A stretch of DNA of 17,419 bases from assembly GCA_038229875.1 (NCBI GenBank), contig JBBROA010000089.1, forward strand, positions 1 through 17,419, in the 5' to 3' direction. Of this stretch, positions 11,357 to 17,419 are shown one piece after another. This stretch comes from JALYUA01 sp038229875. Lineage in GTDB: Bacteria > Acidobacteriota > Thermoanaerobaculia > UBA5066 > Gp7-AA6. Made by a program: the position numbers and the translations under genes. The notes beneath the pieces were generated by a model that saw only the letters and a program-made list of their open reading frames with translations, searched no databases and was not told the DNA's origin. Within the stretch, counting starts at the first letter, position 1. Every line of letters begins with the position of its first letter.

Positions 11357-13246
11357 ATGAGACGTCGGTTTCCCGTTTTGCTGCTACTTCTCCTCCCGCT
11401 CCTCTGGCCGGGATCGGCGACCGCTGAGCCTCCCGCTCCTCCGATTTCCGGGGTGGTGAGTCACCTGCAGAAGCCGATCTCGGACGCGCTCGTCGTCTTC
11501 TACAACCTCGGCGACACGTCGCTCACGCGCTCGCGCACCGCCTCGGACGGGACCTTCGTGGTTCCCTCGGCCCCGGTCGGCGTTTACGACCTGGTGGCCT
11601 ACAAGCGGGGCTTTCTTCCCGCCCTGATCCGCATCTGGCATCCGTCTCTGACGGGTGCGCTCTCCGCCGTGAGAATTCAGCTCCAGGTCCGGGGGGCGGT
11701 CCCATCGGGCGAGACGCCGCAGACTTCGAGCGTGTGGGAGCTTCGCGACCGCGTGCCGTCGGACATCCTGCGCGAGATTTCGCTCGAAGAGGATGGTCCA
11801 TCGAATCTTCCCGCGATGGCGGGCGGCGACCACCTGCGGCTCGATCGCGCGATGGGCGGCGAAGTCCGCTCCGTCGCCGGTATGTCGACCGAGACGTCCC
11901 TCTCCCGCACCGCCGTGGGCGTCCGCGGGGGACTCCCGAACGGTTGGAAGTACGACCTCCGCGGTGACTATGCGGCGCTCAGCGACGGCGCCGGGGTGAT
12001 CGCGGATCCGTCCCGCGCGACCGGAAATTCGGCCGGCCTTTCCGTGGACCTCTCCGCCTCCGACGCCGACCACGTGCGCGTCGCGAGTCGGCGCCATACC
12101 CTGTCGTTCAGCGACGACCGCGCCGCGAGCGTGCAGACGCACGCGCTCAGCTGGAGCCGCGGCGAAGAGGCGGGCTACGTCGAATCCGTCGCGGCCCGTT
12201 ACGTCGATGAAACGAACCTCTACCGCGCGACCTCCGCGGGCACCTCGTTCTTCCCTCTCGCTTCCCGCACCTGGGAAGTTAAGGGAAGGTACGCGCGGCC
12301 CGCGGGTGACTCCCCGGGCACCTCCGTGTCGATGACGTACCGCCACCGCGAAGGCACCATCGGTCCGTCCGGCGTGGGAACGGACGGGGCCCTGCTTCTG
12401 TCCGCGCCCGACGCGGATCTCGCGGCGGCGGCTTCGACGCGGGTCTTCTCGCGCGGCGAGCTCGAGGGCGGAGTGGTGGCGCGGTACCTCTCGGGCGGAT
12501 ACGGGGTCGCGCCGCGTATCGCGGCCCGCTACAACGTCGGCGATCAAACGTATCTCTTCGTGCGCGGCCTGTACCGCGTCGCGGAATCGGCGGCGGTCAC
12601 GACGAACGTCCTGCCGCTCGTCGCGTCCGTTGAGGACTCGAGCGAAGCGACTTCGGGCAAGGCCTTCTCCGTCGGCATCGAACGGCGCGCCGGTCAGGGC
12701 GCGACATTCCGACTCGAGGCCTCCAACCAGCGGATGAACGAGGCCGTGCGCGCGTTCTTTGAAGGCGACTTCCTCACGGACTTCGACAGTGTTTACCTCT
12801 TCGACGGCAACATCCTGCGCCAGTACCAGGGCACGCTGACGCACCGGCTCACGGACACCGTCTCCGGCACGCTCGGCGTCCGGTACGGCACGATCGACGG
12901 GCAGATCGGCACGACCTCCGCTCGGCTCTTCGGGATCGACGACAACCGCGGCCGCTTCTGGACGGCGCGCGCGGGCATCGAGGTTCTGCCGACGCGGACC
13001 GGAATCGCGCTGCTCCTTCGCGGCGCGCGCCAGCAGCTCACGACCCCCACGGGCGTCCACCTGAATCAGTCTGACAAGATCGCGATCTCGATCGCCCAGG
13101 ACCTCTCCGTGATCGGCCTGACTCCGTTCGGGTCGGACTGCAAGCTCCTGATGGCTCTCGAATCCGCGCGAAGCACCGCTTCGAGCGATCGCGAAGATGC
13201 CCCCGTGAGCAACCGGCTGCTCGGCGGACTCGCGATCGCGTTCTAA
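11357..13246 (+). CDS. Outer-membrane barrel with N-terminal carboxypeptidase-regulatory domain
   Basis: A 629-residue exported protein. The signal peptide (MRRRFPVLLLLLLPLL core) is probably cleaved after ATA at residue 23. Residues 29-112 are a carboxypeptidase-regulatory-like Ig fold: ISGVVSHLQKPISDALVVFYN, then the typical TASDGTFVVPSAPVGVYDLVAYKRGF. From about 170 to the end, regular amphipathic strands (KYDLRGDYAALS, SVSMTYRHREG, GVVARYLSGGYGV, TYLFVRGLYRVAE, TGIALLLRGARQQL) suggest a barrel of 20 or more strands. The terminal Phe (GGLAIAF) fits BAM recognition. It resembles TonB-dependent-receptor relatives, but I see no plug domain or TonB box, so it may be a passive pore or surface scaffold. 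The ATG at 11357 has no Shine-Dalgarno site and directly follows a hairpin. It is probably transcribed alone. Confidence 0.87.
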   Translation: MRRRFPVLLLLLLPLLWPGSATAEPPAPPISGVVSHLQKPISDALVVFYNLGDTSLTRSRTASDGTFVVPSAPVGVYDLVAYKRGFLPALIRIWHPSLTGALSAVRIQLQVRGAVPSGETPQTSSVWELRDRVPSDILREISLEEDGPSNLPAMAGGDHLRLDRAMGGEVRSVAGMSTETSLSRTAVGVRGGLPNGWKYDLRGDYAALSDGAGVIADPSRATGNSAGLSVDLSASDADHVRVASRRHTLSFSDDRAASVQTHALSWSRGEEAGYVESVAARYVDETNLYRATSAGTSFFPLASRTWEVKGRYARPAGDSPGTSVSMTYRHREGTIGPSGVGTDGALLLSAPDADLAAAASTRVFSRGELEGGVVARYLSGGYGVAPRIAARYNVGDQTYLFVRGLYRVAESAAVTTNVLPLVASVEDSSEATSGKAFSVGIERRAGQGATFRLEASNQRMNEAVRAFFEGDFLTDFDSVYLFDGNILRQYQGTLTHRLTDTVSGTLGVRYGTIDGQIGTTSARLFGIDDNRGRFWTARAGIEVLPTRTGIALLLRGARQQLTTPTGVHLNQSDKIAISIAQDLSVIGLTPFGSDCKLLMALESARSTASSDREDAPVSNRLLGGLAIAF

Positions 13247-13657
13247 GCCTTCGCCTCCGCTTCCATCGCCTCCGCTCATTACGGGACGCGCTCACGCGCC
13301 GCCCAGCGGCTCGCCTGCAGGCTCGACCGCTGGCCTCGTCCCTCCGTTCGCTGCGGCTCCCGCCTCGAGAGGCTCCTCCCTCCCTCTGGTCGGGAGACTC
13401 CTCTCGATGCGAGCTTAGTCAGCTGTTCGATTGAAGCGCAGCCGCTCCCCTTCCGCTCCCTCGGATGAGCAGGACCCGGGGCGGCGGATTGAGGCCCTTC
13501 TTCCTCGCCTGCTGCAAGTTGCCGCGAGGGGGCAGGCGGTTTCGGGAAATTTTGGAGCGTATTCAACGTTTTGGATTTCGAGAGTCGGGGACGAAAACGC
13601 CGAAAGACGTAAGTGCTGATTCCAGGGATGTTGCACGCTGTTAATCCGTTGGAGCCC
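13247..13657. other. Non-coding region with several inverted repeats before the kinase gene
   Basis: No convincing gene is seen in these 411 bp. From left to right: a direct repeat TCGCCTCCGCT (13251-13261, 13266-13276); stem CCAGCGG/CCGCTGG (13303-13333) around GCCTGCAGGC; a compound stem CGAGAGG/CCTCTCG (13366-13406) enclosing CTCCC/GGGAG; and alternative stems CCTCGC/GCGAGG (13503-13529) or CGCCTGC/GCAGGCG (13506-13538). The last 110 bp become AT-richer, with TTTTGGA twice (13550, 13569), and should contain the kinase promoter. I could not identify it, nor a sigma-54 -24/-12 site. Confidence 0.45.
13366..13406. terminator. Compound stem-loop downstream of the barrel gene
   Basis: CGAGAGG (13366-13372) pairs with CCTCTCG (13400-13406); inside, CTCCC (13380-13384) pairs with GGGAG (13392-13396). 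It lies about 120 nt after the barrel stop codon. No T-run follows on either strand, so the terminator label is tentative. Confidence 0.3.
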
Positions 13658-16456
13658 ATGGCATTCGGTTTGCTGAATCGGATGATCGTGACCCGCCCCC
13701 TGCCCCGAGCTCTCAAAGGCCTTCTCGGCGTCCTCGCGGTCGTCCTGGTGGCGGGGACTCTGGGCCTTTCGTTCCTGTCGTTCTCCCGGAAAGTGGAAAG
13801 CTTCACCCGCGCGGGATTCGAAGGTGGGACCGCCGGGGGCGCTCTCGTTCTGCGCTCGGTCGAGAAAGAAAGCGCCGCGGCACGCGCGGGACTCGCTGCC
13901 GGGGACCGGGTGATCACCGCGGACGGGCGGACGGCGGCCTCCATTGCCGAACCGGACCGGACCCTCGCGAGAAAACCGTTCCCCCACCGGCTCTTAGTCG
14001 AGAGGCGCAGCGAGATCCGGGAAGTCCTCCTCGGCAAGGTGGCTGCACGTCCGGACTGGCCCTATGTCTTTCTCTCGTTCGTCGGGCTTCTGTATCTCAC
14101 CATCGGCCTCTTCACCGCCGCGCGCGACCGGTCCGACGCCTCGCGCGTCTTCTGCGCGATCTGCCTGGCTTCGTTTGCCGTGTACGTGATCACGCCGGCC
14201 GGGCCGCGGGACGCCGCATGGCGGGCGTTTCTCCTGGCGGAAGACTTCTATCGCGCCATCCTGCCGGCGCTTCTCCTTCATTTCTTTCTGATCTTTCCGA
14301 AACCGATTTCGCGGCGAAAGCGAATTCCGCTCCTGTACGTCCCCGGTGTCGCATACCTCGTCCTTCAGGAAGGGCCTTTCTTTCTTCCGGGGCTTTTCCC
14401 CTGCTCAACCTATCCCGCCATCTGCTACGTTCTTCCCGTCGGGAATCCGGCGCTGCTCCTGGAGTGGGCGACCCGCTTCTGGCTTCTTTATTTTGCGGGT
14501 TGCGCGGCGGCGATCCTACTGCGGGTCGGCGGCCTGCTCAGGAGCGCGCGCAGCGACGCGGTCGCGGAAAAGCAGATCCGCTGGATCGGGCTCGGCGTCA
14601 CCGTCGGTCTCGCGCCCTTCCTGCTGCTGTACGTCCTCCCCCGCGTCCTCGGCCTCTCATCGCCGCTCCTCGCCAACGCCGCGGTCATCCCGCTAGTCCT
14701 GATCCCGCTGGCGTTCGCCTACGCGATCCTGCGGTGGCGCCTCTGGGACGTCGAGATTTTCGTCCGCGAGGCGCTCGCGACGACCGCCGCCGTGGTGCTC
14801 GGAGGCATGGCATTCGTGCTGCTGAACGCGCTTCTCGACCGGACCCTCGAAGGCATGGCCGAAGCCGGCAAGAACGTCATCGCGTTCGGCTCCGGACTCG
14901 TCCTGGCGTCGCTCCTCGTTCCGATGAAGAAGCGGATCACCGGCGTCCTCGAACGCATCCAGTACCACGACACGTATCGCGCCCGGCGCGCGCTGCTCGA
15001 CGTGGCGCGCGACTTTTCGACGCCGCGCCCGCGCGAGGAGCTCGTCCGGGCAATCGTCCAGCGCGTCGAAGAGGGGATGCATGTGGTCCCCTGTGCGCTG
15101 TTCCTGCTGGAAGACAAAGGGCTCCCTCAGCCCGAGGCGCGCCTTCTCCTCGAACACCTGCTCGCGGCCGACGTGTGGCGCCTGCGCGCTCCGGGCTTCG
15201 GTGAGGAACCGGCGGAAGAAGCGACCCGCCTCCACGACGCCGGGTACCGCACGTTCCTCGCGATGCGATGCGCGGGCCAGCTCGTTGGCGCCCTCGGCGT
15301 CGGGCACAAGGACGGGCGCGTCCCTCTTTCCTCGGAAGACGAGGCGCTCCTGGTCGCCGTGATGGCGCAGGCGGGGCTCGCGTACGAGAACGCGCGGCTC
15401 TACGGCGCGCTCGCGGAGCGGCTCGAAGAGATCCGCACTCTGCAGCAGTACCAGGAAAGCGTCATCCGCTCGTCCTCCTCCGGCATCGTGGTCCTGGACG
15501 CGGAGGAGCGGGTGCACACCGCGAACCCGTCCTTCGCGGCGCTCGTCGGAAGGTCCGAAGCGGAGCTGCACGGGTGCAAGTTCGAAGACGTGCTTCCGGG
15601 CGTCGATCTGCCGGAGTTCACCAACGCGGACAACACCGTCGAGGCGAGGTTCGAAAATGCCGCCGGCGAAGAGCGTGACGTGCGGGTTTCCGTTTCCGCG
15701 TTCCAGGGAGCGCCCGAGCGCAAGGTGGTGCTCGTGGACGACGTCACGGACCGCCTGCGCGCGGAACGCGCGCTTTCGGAGCGGGAGCGCCTCGCCTCCC
15801 TCGGAGTGCTCGCCGCGGGCGTCGCCCACGAGGTCAACACTCCGATCGCGGGCCTGTCCTCGTACGCGCAGATGCTCCTGGCCGACACCGCGCCGGGTGA
15901 TCCCCGCTACGCGATCCTGAAAAAAATGGAGCGGCAGACCTTCCGTGCCGCGCATCTCGTCAACAACCTTCTCGAGTTCGCACGCCCCCGCGCCGCGGCA
16001 CGCGTACGCACCGACTTGAAACTCATCCTCTCGAACGCCGCGGAGTCGGTGGAGACGACGCTTGGCACCCGGCGCCTCGCATTCGACGTCGACGGGTCAA
16101 ACGGACCGATCTGGGTCGAGGGGGATCCGCGTGAGCTCGAGCAGGTATTCGTCAATTTGTTCACGAACGCGCGCGACGCCTCGCCCGAGGAAGGCGAAGT
16201 CTCCTGCGCGCTGCGCGAAGAGGTAGGGACCGTCCGCGTGATGATCGGAGACCGCGGCGACGGCCCGCCTCCGGGCGACGGAGAAAAGCTCTTTCAGCCC
16301 TTTTACAGCACGAAGACTTCGGGCGGCACGGGTCTCGGGCTCGCCATTTCCCGGGAGATCGTGCGCCGACACGGGGGCGAGATCGGACTGTCCGCCCGAT
16401 CCGGGGGAGGCGCGGAGGCGTGGGTCACGCTGCCCCTTTCCGCGCGGGTCTCATGA
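13658..16456 (+). CDS. Membrane histidine kinase with PDZ, GAF and PAS domains
   Basis: A 932-residue sensor kinase. In order: a first membrane helix (20-42); a PDZ-like domain (about 48-128; VLRSVEKESAAARAGLAAGDRVITADGR), probably outside the cytoplasm; about nine more helices (134-422); a GAF domain (440-582); a PAS domain (597-700; GIVVLDAEERVHTANPSFAALVGRS); HisKA with the phospho-accepting His724 in AGVAHEVNTPIAGLSSYAQM; and an HATPase with N box (NLFTNARDAS, 833-842), G1 (DRGDG, 865-869), F box (LFQPFYSTK, 878-886) and GTGLGL (890-895). This is the NtrB/PilS class. I chose the ATG at 13658 (GGAG at 13651-13654); an in-frame GTG at 13613 would add 15 residues with AT-rich, non-coding-like codons. 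The stop overlaps the regulator's ATG (ATGA), so the two are coupled. The layout recalls PrsK-type kinases, but the PDZ insert sets it apart. The signal is unknown. Confidence 0.9.
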   Translation: MAFGLLNRMIVTRPLPRALKGLLGVLAVVLVAGTLGLSFLSFSRKVESFTRAGFEGGTAGGALVLRSVEKESAAARAGLAAGDRVITADGRTAASIAEPDRTLARKPFPHRLLVERRSEIREVLLGKVAARPDWPYVFLSFVGLLYLTIGLFTAARDRSDASRVFCAICLASFAVYVITPAGPRDAAWRAFLLAEDFYRAILPALLLHFFLIFPKPISRRKRIPLLYVPGVAYLVLQEGPFFLPGLFPCSTYPAICYVLPVGNPALLLEWATRFWLLYFAGCAAAILLRVGGLLRSARSDAVAEKQIRWIGLGVTVGLAPFLLLYVLPRVLGLSSPLLANAAVIPLVLIPLAFAYAILRWRLWDVEIFVREALATTAAVVLGGMAFVLLNALLDRTLEGMAEAGKNVIAFGSGLVLASLLVPMKKRITGVLERIQYHDTYRARRALLDVARDFSTPRPREELVRAIVQRVEEGMHVVPCALFLLEDKGLPQPEARLLLEHLLAADVWRLRAPGFGEEPAEEATRLHDAGYRTFLAMRCAGQLVGALGVGHKDGRVPLSSEDEALLVAVMAQAGLAYENARLYGALAERLEEIRTLQQYQESVIRSSSSGIVVLDAEERVHTANPSFAALVGRSEAELHGCKFEDVLPGVDLPEFTNADNTVEARFENAAGEERDVRVSVSAFQGAPERKVVLVDDVTDRLRAERALSERERLASLGVLAAGVAHEVNTPIAGLSSYAQMLLADTAPGDPRYAILKKMERQTFRAAHLVNNLLEFARPRAAARVRTDLKLILSNAAESVETTLGTRRLAFDVDGSNGPIWVEGDPRELEQVFVNLFTNARDASPEEGEVSCALREEVGTVRVMIGDRGDGPPPGDGEKLFQPFYSTKTSGGTGLGLAISREIVRRHGGEIGLSARSGGGAEAWVTLPLSARVS

Positions 16457-17419
16457 CGCGAACCCTCCGCATCCTCGTGGTCGACGACGAGGAGGTGATT
16501 CGCGACGTGCTCGCGACCCTGCTCGAAAGGCAGGGCTGGCAGGTCACCACCGCGTCGAACGGCGCCCGCGCTCTCACCGCGTTCGAGGCGGAGCCGCACG
16601 ACGTCGTCCTTCTCGACCTGATGCTCCCCGATCAATCCGGCCTCGACGTCCTCCGCGAGCTCCGGCGGCGCGACCCTGATGCGGTGGTCGTCATCGTGAC
16701 CGCGTACTCCTCTATCGAGGGCGCGATCGACGCGATGCGGGAGGGGGCATTCCACTACATTCCGAAGCCCTTTCAGAACGAGGAAGTCCTCCTGACCGTC
16801 GAGAAGGGCGCCGAGACGCGGCGGCTCACGGAAGAGAACCGGCGGCTGAAGGAGGAGCTCTCGCGGAAATTCGGACTCGGGCGAATCGTCGGAAAGTCCG
16901 AAGGCATGAAGAAGGTCTTCGAGCTCGTCCGGCTCGCCGGCCCGTCCAAGTCGACGATCCTGGTCGAAGGCGAGAGCGGCACCGGCAAGGAGCTCGTCGC
17001 CCGCGCGATCCATACGCACTCGCCGCGCTCCGGCGACGCGTTCGTTACCGTCAACTCCGGGTCGATGCCCACCGAGCTCCTCGAGTCGAACCTGTTCGGC
17101 CACGTCCGTGGAGCGTTCACGGGCGCGATCGCGAACAAGAAGGGTCTCTTCGAGTCGGCGGACGGCGGATCGATCTTCTTCGACGAGATCGGGACGGTGG
17201 GCCTCGAGACTCAGGCAAAGCTCCTTCGCGTCATCCAGGAGAAGGAAGTCATGAGGGTCGGCAGCGTCGAGACCCAGAAGGCCGACGTGAGGATCATCGC
17301 GGCGACGAACGTGGACTTGAAGAAGCTCGTCGCCGAAGGCAGGTTCCGGGACGATCTCTATTACCGGCTTTGCGTGATCTCGATCTCGATCCCGCCCCTG
17401 CGCGAGCGCCGCGAGGACA
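16453..17419 (+). CDS. NtrC-family sigma-54-dependent response regulator, C-terminus cut by window edge
   Basis: The frame is open from the ATG at 16453 to the right edge (322 residues seen). The receiver domain (5-120) has the acidic pair DDEE (11-14), phospho-acceptor Asp55 (LLDLMLPD), Thr83 and Lys105. A helical linker (121-142) leads to the AAA+ domain: Walker A GESGTGKE (173-180), sigma-54-contacting GAFTGA (220-225), and Walker B IFFDE (241-245). RLRD-type sensor residues follow (FRDDLYYRL, 298-306). The DNA-binding FIS domain must lie beyond the edge. The loop before GAFTGA reads LFGHVR where NtrC itself has LFGHEK. It should hydrolyse ATP to open sigma-54 promoters after phosphorylation by the kinase encoded immediately upstream, whose stop codon overlaps its start by 4 nt. 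Confidence 0.93.
   Translation, partial: MTRTLRILVVDDEEVIRDVLATLLERQGWQVTTASNGARALTAFEAEPHDVVLLDLMLPDQSGLDVLRELRRRDPDAVVVIVTAYSSIEGAIDAMREGAFHYIPKPFQNEEVLLTVEKGAETRRLTEENRRLKEELSRKFGLGRIVGKSEGMKKVFELVRLAGPSKSTILVEGESGTGKELVARAIHTHSPRSGDAFVTVNSGSMPTELLESNLFGHVRGAFTGAIANKKGLFESADGGSIFFDEIGTVGLETQAKLLRVIQEKEVMRVGSVETQKADVRIIAATNVDLKKLVAEGRFRDDLYYRLCVISISIPPLRERRED

Noticed and set aside
11384..13279. Minus-strand open frame of 631 codons
   Set aside because: It mirrors the large barrel gene, which has a signal peptide, a recognisable domain and a promoter. The antisense product is Arg/Gly-rich with no motif.
14693..15955. Minus-strand open frame of 420 codons
   Set aside because: Antisense to the GAF/PAS/HisKA part of the kinase; no recognisable domain or ribosome binding site.

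Overview
This is GC-rich bacterial chromosomal DNA with no tRNA, rRNA, CRISPR array, transposase or phage gene that I can see. The gene content best fits an Acidobacteriota-like or related soil/sediment bacterium: an exported protein with the N-terminal pattern PAATLLVPWFQV, an FG-GAP repeat lipoprotein, a carboxypeptidase-regulatory-domain outer-membrane barrel, a PDZ-containing membrane histidine kinase with an NtrC-type partner, and a DnaJ with a shortened zinc finger. The taxonomic call is inference from gene style only.

Layout. 1-1244 (minus): exported protein of unknown function, cut by the left edge. 1536-4043 (minus): a Wzm-type ABC-2 permease followed by an FG-GAP/VCBS lipoprotein. 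4207-6665 (plus): a compact operon of an XRE-family regulator, a TPR protein and an exported protein. 6680-7705 (minus): a DnaJ-family co-chaperone, convergent with that operon; a hairpin runs exactly from one stop codon to the other. 7827-8306 (plus): an Lrp/AsnC regulator, divergent from dnaJ; the shared 121-bp gap carries promoters and two short palindromes. 8307-8759: non-coding, with an 11-bp inverted repeat and a 12.7-copy heptamer array ending on the stop codon of the next gene. 8760-9350 (minus): small outer-membrane beta-barrel. 9438-11125 (plus): ComF-like phosphoribosyltransferase overlapping by 4 nt with a monofunctional proline dehydrogenase. 11126-11356: hairpin-rich leader/intergenic DNA. 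11357-13246 (plus): signal peptide, carboxypeptidase-regulatory domain and outer-membrane barrel. 13658-17419 (plus): histidine kinase (PDZ, about ten membrane helices, GAF, PAS, HisKA, HATPase) overlapping by 4 nt with an NtrC-family regulator cut by the right edge.

How the genes work together. The clearest functional unit is the two-component pair at the right end: envelope input through the membrane/PDZ part, phosphotransfer from H724, and sigma-54-dependent output through a GAFTGA-bearing AAA+ domain. The XRE/TPR/exported trio is tightly packed and may be one signalling or envelope-monitoring module, but its role is unknown. Lrp is near proline dehydrogenase and could regulate it, by analogy with PutR-type regulators; nothing in the sequence proves this.

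Translation signals are mixed. Several genes have good Shine-Dalgarno sites (1244, 3176, 9350, 10220). Three others (permease, dnaJ, comF) have a near-perfect -10 box so close to the ATG that the transcripts should be leaderless or nearly so. I did not find one obviously new large system. The most interesting unexplained items are the heptamer array, the stop-to-stop hairpin, the structured intergenic regions and the XRE/TPR/exported operon.
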